Below are positions 27,483-37,447 of a stretch of DNA of 64,000 nucleotides, one piece after another. Numbering within the stretch: position 1 is the first letter of the stretch; every line of letters starts with the position of its first letter. The translations under genes and the position numbers were made by a program. The notes under the pieces are model-generated. The model was given only the letters and a program-made list of their open reading frames with translations. It was not told where the DNA came from and did not search any database. Origin of the DNA: Cognatitamlana onchidii (GTDB lineage: Bacteria > Bacteroidota > Bacteroidia > Flavobacteriales > Flavobacteriaceae); NCBI RefSeq assembly GCF_004804355.1, contig NZ_SRWZ01000002.1, forward strand, positions 248,001-312,000. The letters run 5' to 3'.

Positions 27483-30400
27483 ATGTTAAAACTAAAACTA
27501 AAAATGAAACAAAAATTCAAAAAACAAAATCCAATTTCTGGATTCTTTTTTTTACTTGCTTTTGTGCTCAGTGTCATGGCAAGTAATGATTTGGGTGCTC
27601 AGGAAAGGGTTTCCGGTGTTGTGAAAGATGCTGGTGGTATGCCTCTGCCAGGTGTTAGTGTGATACAAAAAGGAACAACCCGTGGCGCATCAACAGATTT
27701 TGATGGAAACTATGCTCTTGAGTTAACCTCTGGTGAAAAAACGCTCGTGTTTTCTTATATAGGTTTCAAAACTAAGGAGATGCCAGTAAGTGGAGATGCA
27801 ACTATCAATGTAACTCTAGAAGAGGACATAGCTAGTTTAGATGAGGTAGTTATTGTTGGTTATGGTACTCAAAAGAAAGAGAGTGTAGTGGCAGCTATTT
27901 CGCAAGTAAAAGGTGAAGAACTTATGGAAAGAGCGGCTGGTATAACCAATGTGGAAGAGGCATTACAAGGGAATTTACCTGGTGTTACCGCAATTCAAGG
28001 TAGTGGTGCTCCTGGAGAGGATAATATGAGGATTTTTATTCGTGGACGAAGTTCATGGAATGGTAACGGGGATCCTCTTGTGCTTGTAGATGGTGTTAAG
28101 AGATCGATGACGGATATAGATATGAATGACATTGAAAAACTAGCTGTGCTTAAAGATGCTTCTGCAACGGCTGTTTTTGGTGTAGAAGGGGCTAATGGTG
28201 TAATCTTAATTACCACGAAGCGCGGTCAAGTAGGAAAGGCACAGTTGTCCTTAAGTGTGAATACAACCATCAAACAGGTGTCTCAATTGCCAGAAAAGTT
28301 AAATTCTTATGATGCCATATTACAGGCAAATAGTGCTATACTTAGAGAAATAGCTGTTGCGCCGTTGTCATGGGGAGATTATACGCCACTGGGTATTCTT
28401 GATAAATACCGTAACCCTGCAACTCAGGAAGAAAGTTATATTTATCCTAACGTGAATTGGGAAGACGAGTTGTTAAAAGATTTTGCGCAAGATTGGAGGG
28501 TGAATTTATCTGTACGTGGTGGTAATAAAACGGCTAAATATTTTGGTAGTTTAGCTTACCAAACAGTAAATGATATTTTTGACGGAGGGAAATATCCTAA
28601 CGGAAGAGGGTATTTGGGGGAATACAACTACCAAAGGTTTAATTTTAGAAGTAATATTGATTTTAACATTACAAGTACTACCGAGTTATCTGTTAATCTT
28701 TCAGGTTTCTTAGGTATTAGAGAAAACCCAAGTGGTTTAAATACCGTTCTTAACGGAATCTATCAAATAGCGCCTAGTCTTTATACCCCGGTGTATCCCG
28801 ATGGTTTATATGGGCAATCTCTTAATTCAGCGTTTATTTTCTCAAACCCTATCGTAAGTTTATCGGCCTCAGGGTATGATACGTTTACACAATTCCAAGT
28901 AACTTCAGATTTTATACTAAAGCAAAAGTTAGACTTTATAACTGAAGGCTTGTCGTTTCAAGGGCGATTTTCATTAGATAATAGTATGAGGAGTAGGCAA
29001 GATTTAAATGATGGAGGTGTTGTGTATAGATTCTACGATGGTGAAATGGAGATGTTTAATATTCCAAATAGTGATACGCGATTTGATTATCAGCAACCAC
29101 CTTGGACTTTAGAGGAGACGGAAGTAGAGAATAACCAACGAAGTCGTAGAATGGTTTATGACTTTTCACTTAACTATAACAGAACGTTTGGTGAAAAACA
29201 CAATTTTACAGGGTTGTTTTTATTTAGAAGACAGGAGGCTGCAAATGGTTCCAACTCGCTTAGTGCTTTTCCAAGATACCGTGAGGACTGGGTAGGAAGG
29301 GTAACCTATAACTACGATTCAAGATATTTTTTAGATATTAACGGCGCATACAATGGGTCTGAAAAATTTGGGCCTGGATTCCGTTTCGATTTATTCCCTT
29401 CTGTAGCTGGGGGTTGGACTATGTCTAACGAGGCTTTTATGGAAAATGCAGATTGGTTGGATAACTTGAAATTTAGAGGGTCCTATGGACTTGTGGGTGA
29501 TGATAATTTTAATGGAAGGTTTAGATATCAAAACCAATGGGAAAGTGGAGGAACTAACGGTTCAGCATTTTTAGTACCAAGTACCTTTGCAGGCAATTCA
29601 GGCGGCAGATCGCCTTATACGTTTTACAGACAATCGGTTGTAGGGAATCCAAACCTGCAGTGGGAGACGGCTACTAAGTATAACGTAGGTGTGGACTTCT
29701 CAATTTTTAATGGCTTATTAACAGGTCAATTAGATTGGTTTGCAGAAGATCGTGATAATATTGTAGTTATTGGAACAGACCTTCAGACGGTTCCAGATTT
29801 CTTTGGAGCAACACCTCCAGATCTTAACACAGGTGTCGTTGAGGTAAGGGGTTATGAAGTTGTTCTTGGTAGTAATTATACCTTCAATAATGGTTTAAAT
29901 ATATTTGGAGACTTTAACTGGACCCAAGCCATAGATAAAATTATAAAAAGAGACGACCCAGTTTTTAGACCTGATTATCAAAAGCAAGCTGGTTTTCCAA
30001 TTGGGCAACAAAGAACAGCCATTCCTGCCGGAATATTAACCAACTGGGACGATATTTATATGTCTACACCAAAAAATGAGAATCAAAGTTTTACACGTGT
30101 GGGGTATTATGACCTTGTAGATTTTGATGGAGACGGAGTGTACAATAGTAATTTTGATAACGCACCTTTTGGTTATCCAGAACAGCCTCAAAGAACCTGG
30201 AGTACTACGGTAGGGGCGCGTTACAAGGGTGTTAGCTTCTCGGTTCAATTTTACGGCACTCAAAATGCTTCGAGAAGGTTTAGTAATAACACCTTCACGC
30301 AAACAACACCGTTAATTTTTACACAGGATTTAGATTATTGGACCAAAGAGACGCCTAATAATACCGATACACAACCAAGATGGCAAGCTAATGGAGCGAC

Positions 30401-30653
30401 CAACCCCAGAGATAATTGGTTGGATGGTTCTTTAACGAGGCTTAAAGCTGTTAATTTATCTTACGACATTCCTAAAGAGACATGTGAAAAGATTGGTTTA
30501 AAGAAACTTCAAATCTTTGCTAATGGTAATAACTTGTTTTTATGGTCTAACATGCCCGATGATAGAGAGTTTAATTCGGACGATGCTGCACAGTCAAGAG
30601 GAGATTATCCTACTTTAAGAAGGTTCAACTTTGGTTTTAATATGAATTTTTAA
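27483..30653 (+). CDS. SusC/RagA-type TonB-dependent transporter (second pair)
   Basis: A 1056-residue outer-membrane protein. The N-terminus is Lys-rich before the signal helix, and an internal Met at 27504 is an alternative start. It has the carboxypeptidase-D-like domain (GVVKDAGGMPLPGVSVIQKG), the TonB-box region DEVVIVGYGTQKKES, a plug with AVLKDASATAVFGVEGANGV and a beta-barrel ending in FNFGFNMNF. It partners the SusD gene nine bases downstream. It is first in an operon of two SusCD pairs and a DUF1735-type lipoprotein, under promoter site C. Substrate is inferred as ulvan-derived oligosaccharide from the shared promoter element. Confidence 0.95.
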   Translation: MLKLKLKMKQKFKKQNPISGFFFLLAFVLSVMASNDLGAQERVSGVVKDAGGMPLPGVSVIQKGTTRGASTDFDGNYALELTSGEKTLVFSYIGFKTKEMPVSGDATINVTLEEDIASLDEVVIVGYGTQKKESVVAAISQVKGEELMERAAGITNVEEALQGNLPGVTAIQGSGAPGEDNMRIFIRGRSSWNGNGDPLVLVDGVKRSMTDIDMNDIEKLAVLKDASATAVFGVEGANGVILITTKRGQVGKAQLSLSVNTTIKQVSQLPEKLNSYDAILQANSAILREIAVAPLSWGDYTPLGILDKYRNPATQEESYIYPNVNWEDELLKDFAQDWRVNLSVRGGNKTAKYFGSLAYQTVNDIFDGGKYPNGRGYLGEYNYQRFNFRSNIDFNITSTTELSVNLSGFLGIRENPSGLNTVLNGIYQIAPSLYTPVYPDGLYGQSLNSAFIFSNPIVSLSASGYDTFTQFQVTSDFILKQKLDFITEGLSFQGRFSLDNSMRSRQDLNDGGVVYRFYDGEMEMFNIPNSDTRFDYQQPPWTLEETEVENNQRSRRMVYDFSLNYNRTFGEKHNFTGLFLFRRQEAANGSNSLSAFPRYREDWVGRVTYNYDSRYFLDINGAYNGSEKFGPGFRFDLFPSVAGGWTMSNEAFMENADWLDNLKFRGSYGLVGDDNFNGRFRYQNQWESGGTNGSAFLVPSTFAGNSGGRSPYTFYRQSVVGNPNLQWETATKYNVGVDFSIFNGLLTGQLDWFAEDRDNIVVIGTDLQTVPDFFGATPPDLNTGVVEVRGYEVVLGSNYTFNNGLNIFGDFNWTQAIDKIIKRDDPVFRPDYQKQAGFPIGQQRTAIPAGILTNWDDIYMSTPKNENQSFTRVGYYDLVDFDGDGVYNSNFDNAPFGYPEQPQRTWSTTVGARYKGVSFSVQFYGTQNASRRFSNNTFTQTTPLIFTQDLDYWTKETPNNTDTQPRWQANGATNPRDNWLDGSLTRLKAVNLSYDIPKETCEKIGLKKLQIFANGNNLFLWSNMPDDREFNSDDAAQSRGDYPTLRRFNFGFNMNF

Positions 30654-30662
30654 AAAAAAGAA

Positions 30663-32564
30663 ATGATGAAAAGCTATAAAATAAATATTGTAATAATCTT
30701 AGGGCTTCTATTCATGGTGTCATGTGAAGATTATTTAGATCAGGCACCGGAATCAACCTTAAGCCAAGAAGAAGTTTTTTCAACCTTTAATAATGCACAA
30801 GGTTTTGTGGAAGAAATGTATGCCTTAGTGGTTTCTTATGAGATGCAAACACATACCTTTCAAGATTTTCTTTTGGGTGATGACGGACATGTGAACAGAG
30901 AAGTAAAAATAAGTGGTGATATAGATGCCGGAAACTTCAATGCTGTGCTGTCAGATAATTTTGCTTATTTTAATAACCACTATCGGTCCGATTATGGTTC
31001 AACAGGCACTAATTCTGCCAATGTTGAAAATGAGAATAATTTTAATAGACAAAGACCAGGGTTATACGATGGTAGCGTAAAAGGTATTCGTAAGGCTAAT
31101 CTTGTAATTGAGAGTATTGATTTAATGGTAAACGCCACACAGGCGGAAAAAGATGTTATTCTTGGGCAGGCCTATTTTTTTAGAGCCTTTTTCCATAATG
31201 AAATCATGAAATTTTGGGGTCGATATCCTTACATCGATAAAGTGTTAATTGACGATTTCCAAATACCACGTCCAGAAACCTATAAAGAAGTTGCTCTACT
31301 AGCTAATGAAGATTATAAAAGAGCTATTGAATTACTACCTGTAGATTGGGATAACGAGGCTTATGGAAAAAGAACATTGGGTGAGAATAAAGGTAGGGTT
31401 ACAAAAGGAACAGCCTATGCATTTCAAGGAAAAAACCTACTATTGGCGGCAAGTCCTTTAATGTTTGCAAATAATGGTAGTAATATAAACACCTACCAAT
31501 ACGACACAGAATTATGTGATATGGCTGTTGATGCTTTCGCAGGTATTCTTAAACTCGCAGATCAAGGGCGCTATGCCTTAGCTACTTGGGACAATTATGA
31601 CGAGGTATTTTGGAAAACACCAACAAATAATGCATGGCCAGGAGGAACAGAATATATATTTTCTGCTGGAGGCGGTAACCAAGGTCAGGTTGAAAGATTT
31701 ATGACCTCAGGAGTGAATAGAGATATACATGGTAGAATATCGGAGAATATTTCTCCTACGCATAATTTTATTCACAACAATTTTGGAATGGCCAATGGTC
31801 TTTCAATAGAGGATGACCTTAGTGGAGCATACGGCGCTCAAGACTACGATCCTCTTAAACCTTTTGATAATCGAGATCCACGTTTTTATAGATGGCATAT
31901 TATTGATGGCGACGAGGTTGCTCCAAAAGCATCGGGATCAAGTGCAAATCAAAGATTTGCGCAACTTTGGTATGAAAATGCAGGTAGTGCAGGGATACAC
32001 CGTAGAACGGTCTTTGATAATAAAAAATCGACAACAGGCTATATGTGGACAAAATTTTATCCCAAAGTTGACGGGGAGTATCATAGCATATGGAATAATA
32101 TTATAGGGCAATATAGTGGTATGCGTATGCATATGAGACTTACAGACGTGTACTTAATGTATGCAGAAGCCTTACATGCTTCTAAAGGGGCAACCATAGC
32201 ACCAGCCTCTTATGGTTTAACTGCAGAGGGCGCAATTAATTTATTCCGTAATCGCGCAGGTATTCCTAATGTACATCCTGATATCGTAGCAGATAACAAT
32301 AAGTTTATGGACGAGCTTAGAAGAGAAAGAGCGGTGGAATTAAGTTATGAATCGCATAGATGGGTAGATATTAGACGATGGGGAATAGCACACCTAGATA
32401 AATACACAAGAAAATTAGCTTTAGATTTTCCTGAAAACAGAAGTAGTTTCACAGAAAGACTTCTTGTGGATAGAGTTTGTGACTACCCGCAACACTATTG
32501 GTTGCCATTTCCGGCAGCGCAAACACAAATTTACGAGGGCTTCCCTCAAAACCCAGGGTGGTAG
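30663..32564 (+). CDS. SusD/RagB-type glycan-binding lipoprotein (second pair)
   Basis: A 633-residue lipoprotein (lipobox FMVSCED), longer than most SusD proteins (about 500-550). The extra length lies in the middle, around an insert with FMTSGVNRDIHGRISENISPT. Typical elements are YFFRAFFHNEIMKFWGRYPYID, the C-terminal ELRRERAVELSYESHRWVDIRRWG and the ending YEGFPQNPGW. It would cover the SusC encoded upstream. Two adjacent Met codons begin the frame. The large size suggests an extended binding face for a longer or branched glycan (inference). Confidence 0.93.
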   Translation: MMKSYKINIVIILGLLFMVSCEDYLDQAPESTLSQEEVFSTFNNAQGFVEEMYALVVSYEMQTHTFQDFLLGDDGHVNREVKISGDIDAGNFNAVLSDNFAYFNNHYRSDYGSTGTNSANVENENNFNRQRPGLYDGSVKGIRKANLVIESIDLMVNATQAEKDVILGQAYFFRAFFHNEIMKFWGRYPYIDKVLIDDFQIPRPETYKEVALLANEDYKRAIELLPVDWDNEAYGKRTLGENKGRVTKGTAYAFQGKNLLLAASPLMFANNGSNINTYQYDTELCDMAVDAFAGILKLADQGRYALATWDNYDEVFWKTPTNNAWPGGTEYIFSAGGGNQGQVERFMTSGVNRDIHGRISENISPTHNFIHNNFGMANGLSIEDDLSGAYGAQDYDPLKPFDNRDPRFYRWHIIDGDEVAPKASGSSANQRFAQLWYENAGSAGIHRRTVFDNKKSTTGYMWTKFYPKVDGEYHSIWNNIIGQYSGMRMHMRLTDVYLMYAEALHASKGATIAPASYGLTAEGAINLFRNRAGIPNVHPDIVADNNKFMDELRRERAVELSYESHRWVDIRRWGIAHLDKYTRKLALDFPENRSSFTERLLVDRVCDYPQHYWLPFPAAQTQIYEGFPQNPGW

Positions 32565-32602
32565 TCTAGTACAAATTCGTTTTAATTAATACAAAGAAAA
32601 AA

Positions 32603-35600
32603 ATGAAGATAAATAAAATATATAGGTTGTTTAGTCTAGCTTGCCTCATGTTGTTTTGCTTTTTTAATATGGCAACGGCACAGACAAGTGGTATAGAAGT
32701 TAAAGCAACCGTGGTTGATGAGCAGGGAAATCCGATAAGCGGGGTTGATGTTTTTGGGCCAAAGGGAACTAAAGCGTCTACTGATGCTAATGGACAATTT
32801 CAAATACAGTTAGCTGATGATGATGAAGCTGTTGTCATTGAAAAAAAGGGTTATGAATCAGAACTGATGAATATATCTGATTTCACTGGGACTATTACTT
32901 TAGAGAAATCGCTTTTTATGGCTTCGGAAGATGATGAAATTATGATGGGCGTTAGTACCAAAGACCGTCGTGACATGGTTGGAGCCGTTTCATCGGTAAA
33001 TACAAAGGATCGTTTAACTTACGATAATACCCAGTTTGTAAGAGATTATATTAATGGTCTAACAGTAGGGGTAAGAGGCACAGATAATATTAGAGGTATA
33101 GGAAACGCAGTTTTTGTGATTGATGGTGTAATTGGTCGTGATCCTAATATTTTGAATATGGAAGAGGTTGAGCAGATAACCGTGCTTAAAGATGCTAATG
33201 CGGTGGCCTTATACGGTAGTCAAGGTAGAAACGGTGTAATTGTTATTAATACCAAACGTGGACAAGCATATAAAAAAGAAATTAATGTTAATGTGCGTTC
33301 TGGGATACAAACACCTTTGGCGACACCAAAATATTTTGGTTCAGCGGACTATATGACACTTTTTAATGAAGCTAGAAATAATGATGGACTAGATAATGTT
33401 TTTGATCCAGCGCTTATACAAGAGTTTAGAACAAGTTCTAATAAGATTAAATACCCTGACGTAGACCTATATTCAAGGGAGTACATGCAACCCTTTGTGA
33501 ATTTCACCAATATTATAACGGAGTTTTCTGGCGGGAATGATAAAAATCAGTATTATGTTAATGTGGGGTGGAATAGTAACAAGGCCTGGGTTGATATTAA
33601 CGATGACATAAATGAAGGATCTAACCGTTTTAATGTAAGAGGGAATATAGATTTTAGAATAAATGATTGGATTACGAGTAGCTTAGATGGTATTGCGATT
33701 ATAAATACCAATAGAGCGACTAGAGCTAATCTGTTCAGCGCGAATACTACCTTTAAACCTAATGATTATGCACCATTTTTGCCATTAGATTTAATAGACA
33801 CCAGCAACCCTGATGTTGTCGGTCAATTGCAATCTGCAAATATATTTAATGGAAATCTTTTGGGATCATCGCAACAGTTTGGTGCTAATGCACCTGTGGC
33901 TTTGGCCATTGCTGGAGGGTATCGTAATACGGTGTTCCGTACAACACAGTTTAATAATTCAATCAATTTTGACTTAAGCGGCATAACAAAAGGTTTATCT
34001 GCAAAAACTTACTTAAGTTTTGATTACTATGATTCTTATAATCAAACAATAGAGAATCAATTTAAAACATATGAACCAACTTGGGAAGGAGATAGAATAA
34101 TTGGTCTTACTGAATTTGGAGAGAACGTTAAAGATCAAGCTGAAGGTCTTGATACGAACGGTTCTTTATCGAGATTTGGTGTTTACGGATTGGTTAATTA
34201 CCAAAATAACATTACTGCAAAGTCCTCTATAAATACAACGTTCTTGGCGTTTTATAATGCTACAGACAATAACAACGGTGCAATTCAAACCGATAAGGAT
34301 GCCCACTTAGGCTTACAAATGACTTACGATTTTCAGAAAAAAATCTACGTAGATTTTAGTGGAGCCTATGTAAACTCTATCAAATTACCAAATGGTAATA
34401 GGGGAGCGTTTTCACCGACACTCGGTTTAGCTTATATTTTAAGTGAAGAGCCATTCTTAAAAAATAGTAATTTCATAAATTATTTAAAAGTAAAAGCGAC
34501 CGGTGGTATTATTAACTCAGATCAAGGAATAAGATCGGGTGAGGACGGTGTTAGCGATTACTTTTTATACAATGAAAACTATTCAAACGGGGGTAATTTC
34601 ACTTGGGCAGATGGCATTCGTAACAATAGGCAAGACATCTCTCAAGGAGCCAACCCTGATATGACTTTTGAAGAACGCATAGATTTAAATTTAGGTTTTG
34701 AAAGTTATTTAATGAATTCACTGTGGTTAGAATTTAATTATTTTAGAACTGAGTTGGATAAGCAGTTAGCATTCTTGAATGCGCTATACCCGTCTTATTA
34801 CAACAATTTTAGACCCTACGATAATTTTAATAAGAATTTATATACTGGTTTTGAATTAGGATTGAATTTTAATAAAACTTTTAATGATTTTTCCGTAGCC
34901 GTAGGAGCTAACGTGTTGTACAGCCAAACGGAAGCATCACAACGATCTGAAATAAATGAGTTTGATTATCAAAACACGGTTGGAAAAGAGCTTTCTACAA
35001 TTTTTGGCTTAGTGGATCAAGGGTTTTATTCTGAAGCTGATTTTGATACAAATGGTGACTTAGTTGATGGGTTACCAGAGCCTCAATTTGGTGTGGTACA
35101 GCCAGGAGATATAAAATATGTAGATCAAAACGGCGATAATCTTATTGATGATAATGATAGAGTGGCTATAGGACAGTCTAGTAGCCCTTGGTCTTATGGT
35201 ATTAACCTAAACTTAAAATATAAGGCATTCAATTTATTTATATTAGGGCAAGGACAAACAGGAGATGATGGGAATAAGTTAAATAGCGGTTTTAATAATT
35301 ATTATGGGGTAAACGGTAATGATAAATATTCTGAAGTCGTTTTAGGACGTTGGACTCCAGAAACAGCTAGTACGGCAACTTTTCCAAGGTTATCATCACG
35401 AGACAATCAAAACAATTTTAGAACGTCTACGTTTTGGTTGTACAACGACAGTTTCTTTAATATTAACCGGGCACAGTTAACGTATGAGTTTAGTGATTAT
35501 ATATGTAATAAAATTGGTATCGAAGATTTAAGTTTAAACCTTCAAGGCACTAACCTCTTTCAAATTGCTGAAAACAAGGATATCCGCCAATTAAGAATAG

Positions 35601-35653
35601 GATCTGCACCTCTCACTAGAGCGTATACGCTTGGTTTGAGAATGTCATTTTAA
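32603..35653 (+). CDS. SusC/RagA-like TonB-dependent transporter, divergent (third pair)
   Basis: A 1016-residue outer-membrane protein with a signal peptide ending near NMATAQ. It has a carboxypeptidase-D-like domain (ATVVDEQGNPISGVDVFGPKG), a plug with TVLKDANAVALYGSQGRNGV and a barrel ending in LGLRMSF. The TonB-box region is unusual: the common DEVVVVGYG is replaced by DEIMMGVST, and the plug start seems shortened (VGVRGTDNIRGIGNAVFVIDG). It follows the second SusD by 38 bases and precedes the third SusD by 27. It may take a different oligosaccharide of the same polymer, or depend on TonB in another way; both are inference. Confidence 0.92.
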   Translation: MKINKIYRLFSLACLMLFCFFNMATAQTSGIEVKATVVDEQGNPISGVDVFGPKGTKASTDANGQFQIQLADDDEAVVIEKKGYESELMNISDFTGTITLEKSLFMASEDDEIMMGVSTKDRRDMVGAVSSVNTKDRLTYDNTQFVRDYINGLTVGVRGTDNIRGIGNAVFVIDGVIGRDPNILNMEEVEQITVLKDANAVALYGSQGRNGVIVINTKRGQAYKKEINVNVRSGIQTPLATPKYFGSADYMTLFNEARNNDGLDNVFDPALIQEFRTSSNKIKYPDVDLYSREYMQPFVNFTNIITEFSGGNDKNQYYVNVGWNSNKAWVDINDDINEGSNRFNVRGNIDFRINDWITSSLDGIAIINTNRATRANLFSANTTFKPNDYAPFLPLDLIDTSNPDVVGQLQSANIFNGNLLGSSQQFGANAPVALAIAGGYRNTVFRTTQFNNSINFDLSGITKGLSAKTYLSFDYYDSYNQTIENQFKTYEPTWEGDRIIGLTEFGENVKDQAEGLDTNGSLSRFGVYGLVNYQNNITAKSSINTTFLAFYNATDNNNGAIQTDKDAHLGLQMTYDFQKKIYVDFSGAYVNSIKLPNGNRGAFSPTLGLAYILSEEPFLKNSNFINYLKVKATGGIINSDQGIRSGEDGVSDYFLYNENYSNGGNFTWADGIRNNRQDISQGANPDMTFEERIDLNLGFESYLMNSLWLEFNYFRTELDKQLAFLNALYPSYYNNFRPYDNFNKNLYTGFELGLNFNKTFNDFSVAVGANVLYSQTEASQRSEINEFDYQNTVGKELSTIFGLVDQGFYSEADFDTNGDLVDGLPEPQFGVVQPGDIKYVDQNGDNLIDDNDRVAIGQSSSPWSYGINLNLKYKAFNLFILGQGQTGDDGNKLNSGFNNYYGVNGNDKYSEVVLGRWTPETASTATFPRLSSRDNQNNFRTSTFWLYNDSFFNINRAQLTYEFSDYICNKIGIEDLSLNLQGTNLFQIAENKDIRQLRIGSAPLTRAYTLGLRMSF

Positions 35654-35680
35654 TATAATTAGAAAATTAAGATAAATAAA

Positions 35681-37408
35681 ATGAAAAATTTAATAAAATA
35701 TATATTAATTGTGTTTGTGTTTACTGGCATGATTGCTTGTGACACCCTCGATCCTATTGAGGAAAACAGGTTAGAGTTTGATGACGTTAGCGCGAATCCG
35801 GATAGAGCAGAAGGTATATTGTTAAATGCCTATTCAGGCTTGATAAATCAAAACACATTTTCTGAAGGAGGTACCGACGATGCTGTAAATAATCAGTTGA
35901 ATAATGGATACAAAAGAATGGCTAATGGCCAATTAAATTCGCAGTTTAACCCAGCGTCGCGTTGGGGTAGCTATGAACGTGTATTTTGGGTTAACAAGTT
36001 TTTAAAGATTATTGATGCCAGAGAAACAGTATGGAGCAGAGATACACTAACTAATGATATGTTCTATCTTCGTTTAGAGGGTGAAGCTTTAGCATTAAGA
36101 GGTTTGCATCATTTTTATGCCCTAGAAGGGCATGCAGGTGTAGGGGCATCTGGAGAATTATTGGGGATTCCGTATTTCACAGAATTTATTGACCCTGATG
36201 GTAATTTTAATGTTCCGCGCTTATCATTCGAAGCTTCTGTTCAGGCTATAATGGCAGATTTTGACAAGGCTCTTACATTATTACCAACCGATTATGGATT
36301 AAGTGAGGGAGAGGTAGATCCATGGTACGCAGATTTAGAAGGTTTTGATTATGTTAAATACCAGGTGGTTAACGATAATTATTTTGACTTGCGTATTTCA
36401 GGAAGAATTGTAAAAGCACTTAAAGCACGTTTAGCACTATTTGCAGCGAGTCCTTCATTTCTAGACAATCAAGGCTACTATACGATGGCTGCTGATATTT
36501 CAAGTGATTTATTGAATGATATTGGAGGTGTTTCTGGTTTAGATCCCGACGGTGTTGAGTATTATACGTCGGATGAGGACATAAATAGCAATGAAATGCT
36601 TTGGCGAGGTTCTTTAGCGGGTAATAGTTCAGCTCTTGAGGAAAGAATGTTTCCGCCATCTGTGAATGGTAATGGGGAGATTAATCCAACTCAAAATTTT
36701 GTGGATGCTTTTCCAATGGAAAGTGGATTTCCTGCTACCCAAGAAAATGGATATGATCCTCAAAACCCTTATGAAAATAGAGATCCAAGATTAAAAAAAT
36801 ATGTAGTTACTAATGGAGATGAATTTGGTGGAGGTACTATTAATACTGGCGTTGGAGGCGGATTAGATAGGGTAGATTCTATTGCTCAACAATCTACAAC
36901 TACAGGGTATTACCTCAAGAAATTGTTGCGTCCAGACGTTAGAATCAATAATAACGGAACAGCGCAAGGAAAAAGACATTACAATGTCTTGTTTAGATAT
37001 ACCGAATTATTTTTAATATTGGCCGAATCAGCCAATGAGTTGGGAGGACCAGACAATGTGGTTAATGGCATGTCGGCGCGAGATATTATTGGAGCAATCC
37101 GTAATAGAGCTGGAATCGCTCAACCCGATACGTACTTAGCATCTATAACGAGCAGAGAAGCTATGAGAGATTTAATTAGAAACGAACGTCGTATTGAACT
37201 GAGTTTTGAAGGGCGCAGGTTTTGGGATATGAGACGATGGGGACTATTTTTAAATGAAACCGCTAAAGGTTACTTTTTTGATGGCGATAATTATGTAGAA
37301 TTACCGTCTGTTGAAATTAGAAATTATCAACCATTTGCTACTTACATGCCAATTCCAAATGCGGAAACCATTAAGTTTTCTGAACTTGAGCAAAATTTTG
37401 GTTGGTAG
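35681..37408 (+). CDS. SusD/RagB-type glycan-binding lipoprotein (third pair)
   Basis: A 575-residue lipoprotein with lipobox MIACD near residue 20. It shows the SusD helices (LEGEALALRGLHHFYALEG), then LKARLALFAASPSFLDNQG, and the C-terminal RNERRIELSFEGRRFWDMRRWG with the end FSELEQNFGW. It would act with the divergent SusC encoded just upstream. The helical region carries a Gly-rich stretch (VTNGDEFGGGTINTGVGGG) that is probably a surface loop. It is one operon with the next lipoprotein, 39 bases away. Confidence 0.93.
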   Translation: MKNLIKYILIVFVFTGMIACDTLDPIEENRLEFDDVSANPDRAEGILLNAYSGLINQNTFSEGGTDDAVNNQLNNGYKRMANGQLNSQFNPASRWGSYERVFWVNKFLKIIDARETVWSRDTLTNDMFYLRLEGEALALRGLHHFYALEGHAGVGASGELLGIPYFTEFIDPDGNFNVPRLSFEASVQAIMADFDKALTLLPTDYGLSEGEVDPWYADLEGFDYVKYQVVNDNYFDLRISGRIVKALKARLALFAASPSFLDNQGYYTMAADISSDLLNDIGGVSGLDPDGVEYYTSDEDINSNEMLWRGSLAGNSSALEERMFPPSVNGNGEINPTQNFVDAFPMESGFPATQENGYDPQNPYENRDPRLKKYVVTNGDEFGGGTINTGVGGGLDRVDSIAQQSTTTGYYLKKLLRPDVRINNNGTAQGKRHYNVLFRYTELFLILAESANELGGPDNVVNGMSARDIIGAIRNRAGIAQPDTYLASITSREAMRDLIRNERRIELSFEGRRFWDMRRWGLFLNETAKGYFFDGDNYVELPSVEIRNYQPFATYMPIPNAETIKFSELEQNFGW

Positions 37409-37447
37409 GTTAATTGCAAATTTTTAAAAGACTTAAAAATATTAGAT

